Assembly (NCBI GenBank): GCA_965242855.1
Contig: OZ251509.1
Coordinates: forward strand, 62,001 to 126,000
Direction of reading: 5' to 3'
DNA from: WTGU01 sp965242855
GTDB taxonomy: Bacteria > Pseudomonadota > Alphaproteobacteria > UBA828
DNA length: 64,000 bases
Position numbers and translations under genes: made by a program
The notes under the pieces: generated by a model
Told to the model about the DNA's origin: nothing
Database searches by the model: none
The model's input: only the letters and a program-made list of their open reading frames with translations
In this document: piece by piece, positions 43,520 to 51,887 of the stretch
How the letters are laid out: each line of letters starts with the position of its first letter
Numbering within the stretch: position 1 is the stretch's first letter

Positions 43520-43735
43520 TCAGCCGATCTCGACCGCGCGCTGGCCCACGTCGACGGCGTCTTCCTCCTTGATGTGGAGCTTCTTCACCACGCCGTCGCT
43601 TTCGGCGTCGTGGGGCACCTCGGTCTTCATGACCTCGAGGATGAAGAGCGTGTCCCCGGCCTTGACCGTATCGCCCTCCTTCACGAGGACCTTCCACACG
43701 TTGCCCGGCGCCTGGGTCAGAATCTCCTCCGCCAT
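43520..43735 (-). CDS. Small biotin/lipoyl-attachment carrier protein
   Basis: A 71-aa single biotinyl domain. The acceptor lysine is K37 in LEVMKTE, a variant of the usual EAMKM with Thr after the lysine. The second half DGVVKKLHIKEEDAVDVGQ is the normal beta-hammerhead. It overlaps the PxpC-like gene by one base (TGATG). It should carry carboxy-biotin for a carboxylase, but no biotin carboxylase gene is in this window. Confidence 0.82.
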   Translation of the reverse strand: MAEEILTQAPGNVWKVLVKEGDTVKAGDTLFILEVMKTEVPHDAESDGVVKKLHIKEEDAVDVGQRAVEIG

Positions 43736-44718
43736 CAACTGGCCTCCTCCTGTTCGATGCTGTCGGGCGTGCAGGTTTCGTCGAGGGCGGCGCGCAGCGC
43801 CTGCGCCTCGGCCACCGGTATCGCGCGAAACCTGATGAACTCGTTGGGCTTCATCTGGCCGAGCTTCCAGAACGCGGCGGAAGGCACCGTGTAGGGGCAG
43901 ATGAAGCCGCCCATGCTGGGGCCGTCGTTCATCAGGATGATCGGCGTCTGGCCGCCGAGATTGATCGCGCCCAGCGGATAGCCCTGGTCGATGATGTTGG
44001 AGGGGAAGTCGCCGTGTTCCGGCAGCTTGTTCGTGGCCTTTTCCGTGAAGGTCCAGTCGGGGCCTTGCAGGCGGTATCCGGTGCGGTCGCTGCGCGCCTC
44101 GAGCTTCCAGGCGACGGTCGCGAACCGCTCGTGGCCGGCGGCGTCGATCCAGTCGTCGTTGGGGCCGCGCACCGCCTCGACGGTCCAGGTCTTGTCCGCC
44201 GCGAAGCGCGGGCGCGCGCGTTCCGCGACCCGGCGGCCCGCGGTGCCGCCGGCCTCCTTCACCGGGAGCACCTGCCCGCTCTTGACGGCGTGGCCGTCCA
44301 GCCCGCCGACTCCCGCCTTGTGGAAGGTCGCGGACGAACCCAGCCAGGACGGCGCGTCGATCCCGCCGGCGACCGCGAGATAGCCGCGCGCGCCGGAAAC
44401 GGCGGGGCCCATCGTCAGGGTCTGGCCGGCCTCGACCGCGACGCTCCGCCACAGCGGGATGGCCCGCCCGTCCACGGCGGGCCGCATGTCGGCGCCGGTC
44501 ACGGCGATGACGCCGTCGCGCCGGAAGCGGATCGTGGGCCCCATGAACTGCGCCTCGAGGCCGGGCGCGCCCTGGTCGTTGCCGACGAGGAGGTTGGCGA
44601 GGCGGAACGACCACATGTCCATCGGGCCGGAGGGTGGGAAGCCCTGGTTCCAGTAGCCGACGCGGCCCGGAAAATCCTGGATGGCGGTCTCGAGGCCCGG
44701 CTTGACGATCTCCAGCAT
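43735..44718 (-). CDS. PxpC/KipA-type (AHS2) biotin-dependent carboxyltransferase domain protein
   Basis: A 327-aa protein of the allophanate-hydrolase-subunit-2 family. It has LEIVKPGLETAIQDFPGRVGYWNQGFPPSGPMD at the N-terminus, the RLANLLVGN element, and LGGQTPIILMNDGPSMGGFICP near the C-terminus. Members are PxpC of 5-oxoprolinase, the C-domain of urea carboxylase, and KipA. The usual partner PxpB (AHS1) and PxpA are missing here, while a free biotin carrier follows immediately, as in a dismantled urea-carboxylase C-terminus. Substrate unresolved. Confidence 0.82.
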   Translation of the reverse strand: MLEIVKPGLETAIQDFPGRVGYWNQGFPPSGPMDMWSFRLANLLVGNDQGAPGLEAQFMGPTIRFRRDGVIAVTGADMRPAVDGRAIPLWRSVAVEAGQTLTMGPAVSGARGYLAVAGGIDAPSWLGSSATFHKAGVGGLDGHAVKSGQVLPVKEAGGTAGRRVAERARPRFAADKTWTVEAVRGPNDDWIDAAGHERFATVAWKLEARSDRTGYRLQGPDWTFTEKATNKLPEHGDFPSNIIDQGYPLGAINLGGQTPIILMNDGPSMGGFICPYTVPSAAFWKLGQMKPNEFIRFRAIPVAEAQALRAALDETCTPDSIEQEEAS

Positions 44719-44728
44719 GGAGGCGGCC

Positions 44729-45658
44729 CTAATGCAGGTGCTTGAGATACTGGGCGACGAAATCGAAGCCGACGAAATCGCCGTAGAGCTTGGTGAGCCG
44801 CTCCGTCATCGGGCCGGGAATGCGCCGCTCGCCGAAGGGCACGGCGTTGATGCCGGAGACCGGGCAAACGCAGAAGCTGGTCGAGGTGACGAACGCCTCG
44901 TCCGCGGCATGGGCGTCGTAGAGATCGAGATCGGTCTTGACCACCTCGATGCCCGCTTCCTCCGCGAGCGTTATCACGGTCTCGCGGCTGACCCCGCAGA
45001 GCACGTAACGGTCCTGCGGGGTGTAGAGAACGCCGTCGGCGACGAGGAAGAGGTTGGAGCCGAGCCCCTCGCAGAGATTGCCGTTGTGGTCGAGGAGCAG
45101 GGCCCAGGCGTTCGGGTCCCGGCGGCGGATCTCGTCATGGCCCACCAGGAGGTTGAGATAGTTGTGGGTCTTGGCCCTGGGCGAAAGCGCCTCCGGCGCG
45201 GCGCGGCGGGTGGAGGGGATCATCAGCGGGATGCCGTCGCGGTAGTAATGGGCGCGTTGCGCGAGGGGGAGCGGCGTGCACTCGATGACGAGGGTGGGGC
45301 CGCTCGAGCCGACCACGTCGCCGCCCGCCGGCTCGACGCCGCGCGAGATGCGCTGGGTGACCCAGTAATCCTCGTCCGCCCCCAGCAGATGCAGATTGCG
45401 CGCCAGCACTTCCTCGGTCTGCCGCTTCATCTCGGAGGGCGGCATGCCGGGATCGATCCGCAGGTAGCGGAGGCTCTTGTAGAAGCGGACGATATGCTCC
45501 TCCAGCTTGAAAATCCGGTGCCCGAAGGTGCGCGTCGTGTCGAACGCCCCGTCGCCGTAGCGAAAGCTCCGGTCGCGGAACGAGACCGTGGCCCGGCTCT
45601 CGGGTACGATCTCCCCATCGATGTAACAGACGCGCTCGTTCGCCAGTTCCGCCGCCAT
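44729..45658 (-). CDS. Class IV (branched-chain/D-amino acid type) aminotransferase
   Basis: A 309-aa fold-type IV PLP enzyme. PLP lysine K163 is in PRAKTHNYLNLL; also FRYGDGAFDTTRTF, LLLDHNGNLCEGLGSNLF and the phosphate-binding TSTSFCVCPV. It resembles IlvE but could be a D-amino acid aminotransferase or aminodeoxychorismate lyase-like member. The presence of dadA in the same run favours a D-amino acid or catabolic role over valine/leucine synthesis; this is inference. Confidence 0.85.
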   Translation of the reverse strand: MAAELANERVCYIDGEIVPESRATVSFRDRSFRYGDGAFDTTRTFGHRIFKLEEHIVRFYKSLRYLRIDPGMPPSEMKRQTEEVLARNLHLLGADEDYWVTQRISRGVEPAGGDVVGSSGPTLVIECTPLPLAQRAHYYRDGIPLMIPSTRRAAPEALSPRAKTHNYLNLLVGHDEIRRRDPNAWALLLDHNGNLCEGLGSNLFLVADGVLYTPQDRYVLCGVSRETVITLAEEAGIEVVKTDLDLYDAHAADEAFVTSTSFCVCPVSGINAVPFGERRIPGPMTERLTKLYGDFVGFDFVAQYLKHLH

Positions 45659-45737
45659 TGGCCGCTCCCCCGATGCCGGACGGCGCGCCTTTCGCCCGCC
45701 GCCGGCCGATCATGGCGCAAAAGCCGGTGCCGCGCCA

Positions 45738-46286
45738 TCATGCGCTCCCCGGCGCACCCGGCGGCGGGCGGCGCACGACCAGGCACCGCGCCATCATGTC
45801 GTGCAGGCCCTGCTTGCGCGGCGTGAAGGCGACCGCCACGCAGGCGGCGAGCGCGGCGCACGCCGCGACGGCGTCGAGGATGCCGACCGTGCCGAGCAGC
45901 CCCGGAAGCCAGCGCGGCCAGCTGCGGACGCTCGCCACGAGCAGCGAAACGCGGCCCCCGTCCCGGCCCGTGACCCTGAGGCCCAGGGCGCGCTTGCCGA
46001 GGGTCGCCTGGCGCGGCCCGCATTCCTGGAGGGCCGCGTAGGCCCAGACGGCGATGCCGAGGACGACCGCACCCAGCGGCGTCGGCGCGTAGCGCGCGGT
46101 CTCCAGGCGCGCACCATTGACCTCGCTCGTCAGGGTCGTGGTCAGCACGAGATCGGGCCACAGATAGACGCCGACGAGGAAGAAGCCCGCCAGGACGATC
46201 GCCCCGTCGATGAGCCACGCCGCGAGGCGCCGCCAGAATCCGGCGGGGAGGACGGCCGTCGGCGTATCCGGCCCGCGCGTGCTCAT
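45738..46286 (-). CDS. RDD-family membrane protein
   Basis: A 182-aa protein. The RDD signature starts at GFWRRLAAWLIDGAIVLAGF (Arg...Asp) and ends near ATLGKRALGLRVTGRDGGRVS, with three or four hydrophobic segments. RDD proteins are poorly understood; some affect ion exchange or stress. Its start overlaps the recQ stop by 4 bp, so it is co-translated with recQ. Confidence 0.82.
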   Translation of the reverse strand: MSTRGPDTPTAVLPAGFWRRLAAWLIDGAIVLAGFFLVGVYLWPDLVLTTTLTSEVNGARLETARYAPTPLGAVVLGIAVWAYAALQECGPRQATLGKRALGLRVTGRDGGRVSLLVASVRSWPRWLPGLLGTVGILDAVAACAALAACVAVAFTPRKQGLHDMMARCLVVRRPPPGAPGSA

Positions 46287-48109
46287 GGCCGCGGCGGCGC
46301 GGCCGCGATCGCCGCGAGGAAGGCGGCACCGTATTTATCGAGTTTGACCGCGCCCACGCCGTGGACCCCGCGCATGGCGTCCCGGGTCGTCGGGCGGGCA
46401 TCGGCTAGTTCGATCAAGGTGCGGTCGGGGAAGACGACATAGGCCGGGACGTCCTCCTCCTCCGCGAGGCGGCGGCGCAGCGCCTTGAGCGCTTCGAAGA
46501 GCGCCGCGTCCGCGACCGGGAGGGCCGCCGCCCGCGGCGCGGCCCCGGCGGCGCGCGCCCGCCTGGGCCTGGGTGACGTCGCCGCGTCGCGGCGCATCTC
46601 GAACCGGCGCTGCCCGCGCATGACGGCCCGGCCTTCGTCGGTCATGCTCCAGCGTCCGTGGTCCTCGATCTCCAGCGTCAGGCAGCCGGCGGCGTAGAGC
46701 TGGCGGACGATGCCGCGCCACTCCCGCCTGCTGCGGTCGGCGCCGACGCCGAAGGTCGGCAGGCGGTGGTGGCCGAAGCGGCGAATGCGGTCCGTCTCCT
46801 CGCCCCGGACGATGGCGACGATGTGCTCGGTGCCGAAACGCTCGCCCGTCCGCGCCACCGCGGAAAGCAGCTTCTGCGCCTCGACGCTCCCGTCGACCAC
46901 CTCGACCCCGTCCGCGCAGAGATCGCAATTCCCGCAAGGCGCGCTCCGCTCGCCGAAATAGGCGAGCAGCGTCTCGCGCCGGCAACGCGGCGCCTCGCAG
47001 AGCGCGACGAGCGCGGTCAGCCGCTGGTGCTCGATGCGCTTCTTCTCTTCCGCGGCCCCGCTCTTCTCAATCTGCGCGCGGCGCAGCTGCATGTCGTCCA
47101 GCCCGTAGAGCGTGAGCGTCTCCGCCGGCAGACCGTCGCGGCCGGCGCGCCCGATCTCCTGGTAATAGTTTTCGATCGTCTGCGGCATGTTGGCGTGGCA
47201 GACGAACCGCACGTCCGGCTTGTCGATGCCCATGCCGAAGGCGACGGTCGCGACCACGATCACCCCGTCCTCGCGCAGGAACAGATCCTGGTTGGCGGCG
47301 CGGGCGGCCTTCTCCATGCCGGCGTGGTAAGGCACGGCGCGCAGGCCGTGGGCGGCGAGCGCGCGGGCCAAGTCGTCGGTCCCTTTCCGCGAGGCGCAAT
47401 AGACGATGCCGCTGTGCCCGGCGTGGCGATCAAGGAACTCCAGAAGTTGGCGCTCGGCGTTCCGCTTCGCCCGCATCGCGAGGCCGATATTGGGGCGGTC
47501 GAAGCCGTGGACGAAGACCCGCGGCGGGCGGTCGAACAGCTTTCGCTCGATTTCCGACCGGGTGGCGGCGTCCGCGGTCGCCGTGAGGGCGACCGTCCGC
47601 ACCCCGTCGAGGGCGGCCCGCAGGGCGCCGAGCGAAAGATATTCGGGCCGGAAATCGTGGCCCCACTGGGAGACGCAGTGGGCCTCGTCGATCGCGAGCA
47701 GGCGCACCCCGGAGGCGCGCAGGAGGGCCGTGGTTTCGGGCAGCGCCAAGCGTTCCGGCGCGGCGTAGAGCAGCGCGAGGCTACCTGCGCGCACGCTCTC
47801 CATGACGCGGCGATTCTCGCCCGGCGGGTTGGCCGAATTGAGGGCCGCGGCCGCCACGCCCAGCGCGCGCAATTGCGCCACCTGGTCGCGCATGAGGGCG
47901 ATCAGCGGCGAGACGACCACCGTCAGCCCGTCGCCCAGCAACGCGGGAAGCTGGTAGCACAGCGATTTGCCGCTCCCGGTCGGCATCACCGCGAGCACGT
48001 CCTCGCCGGCGAGCAGCGCCGCGATGACGGCCTCCTGGCCCGGGCGGAAGTCGCGCAGCCCGAACACGGCCCGCAACCGCGTGCGCGCCTCCGCGAGCGA
48101 CCCTCTCAT
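46283..48109 (-). CDS. recQ: ATP-dependent DNA helicase RecQ
   Basis: A 608-aa 3'-5' helicase of recombination and fork repair. Walker A is MPTGSGKSLCYQLPAL, Walker B LLAIDEAHCVSQWGHDFRPEY, and motif VI QEIGRAGRDG. The zinc site is CEAPRCRRETLLAYFGERSAPCGNCDLC and a C-terminal HRDC domain spans about residues 520-600 (DVPAYVVFPDRTLIEL). Full length and normal. Confidence 0.97.
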   Translation of the reverse strand: MRGSLAEARTRLRAVFGLRDFRPGQEAVIAALLAGEDVLAVMPTGSGKSLCYQLPALLGDGLTVVVSPLIALMRDQVAQLRALGVAAAALNSANPPGENRRVMESVRAGSLALLYAAPERLALPETTALLRASGVRLLAIDEAHCVSQWGHDFRPEYLSLGALRAALDGVRTVALTATADAATRSEIERKLFDRPPRVFVHGFDRPNIGLAMRAKRNAERQLLEFLDRHAGHSGIVYCASRKGTDDLARALAAHGLRAVPYHAGMEKAARAANQDLFLREDGVIVVATVAFGMGIDKPDVRFVCHANMPQTIENYYQEIGRAGRDGLPAETLTLYGLDDMQLRRAQIEKSGAAEEKKRIEHQRLTALVALCEAPRCRRETLLAYFGERSAPCGNCDLCADGVEVVDGSVEAQKLLSAVARTGERFGTEHIVAIVRGEETDRIRRFGHHRLPTFGVGADRSRREWRGIVRQLYAAGCLTLEIEDHGRWSMTDEGRAVMRGQRRFEMRRDAATSPRPRRARAAGAAPRAAALPVADAALFEALKALRRRLAEEEDVPAYVVFPDRTLIELADARPTTRDAMRGVHGVGAVKLDKYGAAFLAAIAAAPPRP

Positions 48110-48176
48110 GCGGAGCCGTCGGGCTTCATGGGCGGATTGTCGCGGACGGGCGGAGTGGCGTCTTTCCGGCCCGCGT

Positions 48177-48647
48177 TCAGATCGGCCGCCGGTCCGCCTT
48201 GTTCCACCACTCGTTGAAAACGGCGAGAGCCTCGTCTCCGAGCAATCGCCGGTAGGGACGGGCGCGTTTCTCCGTCGCGGTCGCGACCTCCGTTTCGAGG
48301 GCCTCCACGTCGATGCCGAGCCCGGCCGCGTCGGACAGGAGATTGGCGTAACAGACCCGGTCGATCCGCGCCCACCAGATCGCCGCCGCGCACATGACGC
48401 ATGGTTCCCACGTCGTGTAGAGGGTCGCGCCGGACAGATCCCAGCTTCCGGTGCGCCGGCCGGCGTCGCGGATCGCGTTGATCTCGCAATGGCCGGTCGC
48501 GTCGTGGTTCTCCACGACGTCGTTCCAGCCTTCCCCGATCACGGCGCCGTCGCGCACGATGATCGTCGCGCAGTAACCGCCGGCACCCGCCTCCATCTTC
48601 TCCCGGCAGAGGGCGATCGCGCGGCGCATGTAAGCCTTATCGTCCAT
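48177..48647 (-). CDS. CDA-fold nucleoside/nucleobase deaminase
   Basis: A 156-aa zinc deaminase. Zinc and catalytic residues are H53-x-E55 in GHCEINAIR and C83-x2-C86 in EPCVMCAAAIWWARID. The HCEINAI form (instead of HAEVNAI) and WWARIDRVCYAN are typical of guanine-deaminase-like proteins rather than TadA. It probably deaminates guanine or a related base. It belongs to the minus-strand run with the ureohydrolase and creatininase. Confidence 0.85.
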   Translation of the reverse strand: MDDKAYMRRAIALCREKMEAGAGGYCATIIVRDGAVIGEGWNDVVENHDATGHCEINAIRDAGRRTGSWDLSGATLYTTWEPCVMCAAAIWWARIDRVCYANLLSDAAGLGIDVEALETEVATATEKRARPYRRLLGDEALAVFNEWWNKADRRPI

Positions 48648-48662
48648 CGCAGGTCCACTCCC

Positions 48663-49622
48663 TCATCGCGTCCGGCCCGCGACCGATTCGGCCAGCACGC
48701 AGAGTATCTCGAACATCATGGTGGCGCCGACCAGCGCGGTGTTGCCGCTCGGGTCGAAGGGCGGGGCGACCTCCACCACGTCGCCGCCGACCAGGTTCAG
48801 GCCGCGTGCGCCGCGCAACATACGCTGCGCCTCGTAGGTCGAATAGCCGCCGATTTCCGGCGTGCCGGTGCCGGGCGCGTAGACCGGGTCCAGCCCGTCG
48901 ACGTCGAAGCTGACATAGGTCGGCCCCTCGCCGACCGTCCTGCGGGCTTCGGCGACCGTCTTCTCCCAGCCGAGCGCGAAATACTCCTCGATCTCGACGA
49001 TGCGCATGCCGGCGTCGCGCGCGAAATCCATGTCGTGCCGATCGTAAACCGAGCCGCGGATGCCGATCTGGATGGTCCGCTTCGGGTCGAGCAGGCCCTC
49101 TTCGACGGCGCGTCGGAAGGGGGTGCCGTGGGTCAGGGTGGAGCCGCCGAAATAGCTGTCCCAGGTGTCGGAATGGGCGTCGAAGTGGATCATGCCGAGG
49201 GGCCGGTCGCGGGCGATGGCGCGCATGATCGGCAGGGTGATCAGATGGTCGCCGCCGGCCGACAGCGGCGCCGCGCCGGCCCGGTGCAAGGCGGCGAAGA
49301 AGCGCTCGATGCGCCCGATCGTGTCGTCCAGGTCGACGGGGTTGACCGGGGCGTCGCCGCAATCGGCGATCCGGCAAATCTCGTAGGGACAGATGCCGAG
49401 CGCGTGGTGGGCGCGCCGGATCAGGCTCGACATGTTGCGGATTTCGCGCGGGCCGTGGCGGGCACCGGCGCGGTTGGTGGTGCCGCCGTCCCACGGCACG
49501 CCGACCAGCGCGATGTCCACGGCCGCGAAGTCGGCGACGTGGGGCAGCCGCATGAAGGTGGGCACGGCGCCGAAGCGCGGCATGTCCATGCCGCTGACCG
49601 GTTCGGGGAAGCCGTGGCCCAT
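48663..49622 (-). CDS. speB: Arginase/agmatinase-family ureohydrolase
   Basis: A 319-aa dinuclear manganese hydrolase. All metal ligands are present: GGDH, FDAHSDTWDS and SFDVDGLDPVYAPGTGTPE. The family cleaves guanidino compounds to an amine and urea (agmatine, guanidinobutyrate, guanidinopropionate and others). The symbol follows common annotation; the context (creatininase upstream, deaminase downstream) suggests a different guanidino substrate may be the true one. Confidence 0.85.
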   Translation of the reverse strand: MGHGFPEPVSGMDMPRFGAVPTFMRLPHVADFAAVDIALVGVPWDGGTTNRAGARHGPREIRNMSSLIRRAHHALGICPYEICRIADCGDAPVNPVDLDDTIGRIERFFAALHRAGAAPLSAGGDHLITLPIMRAIARDRPLGMIHFDAHSDTWDSYFGGSTLTHGTPFRRAVEEGLLDPKRTIQIGIRGSVYDRHDMDFARDAGMRIVEIEEYFALGWEKTVAEARRTVGEGPTYVSFDVDGLDPVYAPGTGTPEIGGYSTYEAQRMLRGARGLNLVGGDVVEVAPPFDPSGNTALVGATMMFEILCVLAESVAGRTR

Positions 49623-49648
49623 CGGAGGCGCCTGCGCCGGCTCGTCCG

Positions 49649-50449
49649 CTACCGGGCCGCGGCGGCCGCGCCTTTCGGCCCGAAGATATCGACCAGCGCG
49701 GCGGCCATGCCGTCCACGTAATCCGCGACGAAGCGCGCGCCCTTTTCCGCGCTGGCGCCGGTCGAAGGCGAGAGCGCGCCGGTGGCCGGCACCGACGCGG
49801 GATCGACCGGGTAGAGGTCATGGACCGGGAAGTCGGCCGGCGGATGCGAGGGGGCGGCCTCCATGGTCACCAGCGCCGGGCGCAGGTGCAGCATGACCGA
49901 TGTCTCCATGACGCCGGCATGCTCGAGCGGCCATCCGGGAAAGCCCTCGGGCCAGGCGATGCGCAGGGTCTCCCCGGTGACGTATTCCCAATAGGGCAGC
50001 TTGGCGATCCGCATGTCGCGCACGCCCTCGCGCCGCAGCCCGCGCAAGGCGAGGTCGATGCCCTCCACCAGGAACATGTTGTTCTCGTAGTGGCCGTCGA
50101 CCAGCGCCATGCGGCGCACGCCGTGGCGGGCGAACGCGCCGATGACGTCGCGCACGGTGTGGATCAGGGTCTCTCCGTCCAGGCTCGTGGTGCCCGGAAA
50201 ATGGTCGCCGCCGCCCGATTTCGGCTGCGACTTGTAGCCGTAGCAGATGGTCGGCGCGACCAGATCGCCGGTGCGCGCCGCGACCCGCTCGGAAAGCGCG
50301 GTGGGGATGACGGCGTCGCAGTTCATGGGCAGGTGCGGCCCGTGCTGTTCCAGCGCGCCCACGGGAAGGATCACCACCGGCCGCTCCTCGCGCACCCGGC
50401 GGTCGTAATCCGTCCAGGCGAGTTCGGCGATGCGCACGGCTCGAGTCAT
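49649..50449 (-). CDS. Creatininase-family amidohydrolase
   Basis: A 266-aa protein. Metal ligands of the creatininase fold are visible: Glu and His in GALEQHGPHLP, Asp in MNCDAVIP, and His/Glu in VDGHYENN. It hydrolyses a cyclic or linear amide such as creatinine or formamides (the family also includes FAPy deformylases). It is the first gene of a tight operon with the ureohydrolase (27-bp gap) and the deaminase. Confidence 0.85.
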   Translation of the reverse strand: MTRAVRIAELAWTDYDRRVREERPVVILPVGALEQHGPHLPMNCDAVIPTALSERVAARTGDLVAPTICYGYKSQPKSGGGDHFPGTTSLDGETLIHTVRDVIGAFARHGVRRMALVDGHYENNMFLVEGIDLALRGLRREGVRDMRIAKLPYWEYVTGETLRIAWPEGFPGWPLEHAGVMETSVMLHLRPALVTMEAAPSHPPADFPVHDLYPVDPASVPATGALSPSTGASAEKGARFVADYVDGMAAALVDIFGPKGAAAAAR

Positions 50450-50836
50450 GCCCGCTCACGTCCGTCGTCGTACCGAAGCCAGCTCTACAACCGATCGCCG
50501 AACCCGGCAAGCTCACCGCCAAGGCGATCGCCTCTGGCTCCTCCAGGTTTTCCGGGACGCACGGCGCGCAGAAGGCCGAGATGCGCGGCGGACCGTATGC
50601 GCTCGCCGGTCAGGGCCGTGCCCCGGCGCAGCGCCGGCCGATCAACCAAGCGATGCTCTCAACCCAACGGAAAAGTCCCGCAACTGTTTCTCGCTCACAC
50701 AGTACGGGTCCTTGCGCCCATGGTGCGGGCGGGGTATCAGACCAGATCTTGTGGCTTTTTCGTCACTTGCACACGACAAGGAACCGCAGGCCGCCAATTC
50801 GTTTTCGGCCGGGCCCCGAAACGCGCCGGGAGAGGA
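50450..50836. other. 387-bp intergenic region upstream of a glycosyltransferase
   Basis: It lies between the divergent creatininase and glycosyltransferase genes. Open frames crossing it have no family-like sequence. A weak promoter-like pair, TTGCGC (50712-50717) with 17-bp spacing to TATCAG (50735-50740), points toward the glycosyltransferase, leaving a leader of about 90 bases. No RNA gene or repeat was recognised. Base composition drops compared with the flanks. Confidence 0.45.
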
Positions 50837-51774
50837 ATGCGCAAGATCGCCATTGTCACCGCGTCCAACACCTCGTACCTGCCTCTGCTGGAAGGGATGC
50901 TCGCCTCCATCGGGGGGGGGGGCTGGCGCAATTCGACCTCTGCATCCTCGATCTGGGGCTGACCGACGGCGACAAGAACCGGATCAGGGCCCGTAAGGTC
51001 GATGCGAATTTCGTAAAAGCGGAATGGCGGCGCACCTTTTCGGGAATCGACAAGGCGCCTGAATACAAGAAGGTTTTCGTATCGAAACCCTTCATTCCCG
51101 ACTTGTTTCCAGGATACGACGATTACGTCTGGGTCGACGCCGACATCTGGTTCCAGGATGCCGGAGCCATCGACGACTACGTCGAGGCCGGTAGTAGAGA
51201 TGGGGCGGCCTTCAGCTTCGAATCCCACCCGAGCTATCGACACCCTCAAAGGTTTCGAAGGCTGGAAGTCTTCGGCAAGGTGTTCATCAAGGGCGTCAAG
51301 CTCTACTTCCCGAACAAGACCCGCGAGATGTTCGGCTTCAAGATGGCCGCGGAAGTCGGGATACCGCCGGTACTGAACTCCGGCCTGTTCTACATGGCCG
51401 CGGGGTCGCCCGTCTGGCAGGCGTGGCAGGAAACGCTCCTCGCCGCGGACCTGAAGCGGCAGCATCGTCGCGCGCAAATCTGCGACCAGACGTGCCTTCA
51501 GGTGGCGCTGATCCTGCGCAAGCTGCCCTACGCCGTCATGCCGGCGACTCACAACTGGCTTCCTGTTATGTCGCCGCCGCTGATCGATGGGGAGACGTTC
51601 GCGCTTCTCGATCCAGTCCGGCCCAACCCTCCGATCAAGGCCATCCATCTGATAACCGGATCGCACGCACGGGAATTCGATCTGCCGGTGACCGACGGCA
51701 GGCGAATCCGAACGCGCCTCGGATGGACGGAGTTCCAGCGGTTGCGGGCGGAAAATGCCTGCAAGGCCCGCTGA
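50837..51774 (+). pseudogene. GT-A-fold glycosyltransferase-like gene, frameshifted at an 11-G tract (possible phase-variable gene)
   Basis: The ATG at 50837 (AGAGGA upstream) begins MRKIAIVTASNTSYLPLL in one frame, reads into eleven G at 50912-50922 and hits a stop at 50960-50962. The rest of the protein continues one frame back as LAQFDLCILDLGLTDGDKN to 51774. The joined product would be about 312 aa with a DxD-like YVWVDADIWFQD, as in sugar transferases. One extra G (12) or two fewer (9) restores the frame. Either a contingency locus in the OFF state, a -1 frameshift site, or a sequencing or true null error. GC is lower than that of neighbours. Confidence 0.7.
50912..50922 (+). repeat. Homopolymer of eleven G inside a coding sequence
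   Basis: Starts exactly at a codon boundary after codon 25 of the glycosyltransferase gene at 50837. It is the longest single-base run I saw in the window and falls just where the reading frame changes. Confidence 0.9.
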
Positions 51775-51887
51775 GTTAGTGAAGAATAAACTCTCCGCCG
51801 CGGGCACCGCGCCTGTCCTCGCTCCGCGGTTCGGGGTGCGAACGCCAACCGTGTTCCCGGCCGGGCGCGCCCCTCGCCGAGGGCGTC

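Noticed and set aside
50430..50996. 188-aa plus-strand frame upstream of and into the phase-variable glycosyltransferase gene
   Set aside because: No family-like sequence; out of frame with the recognisable glycosyltransferase start at 50837.
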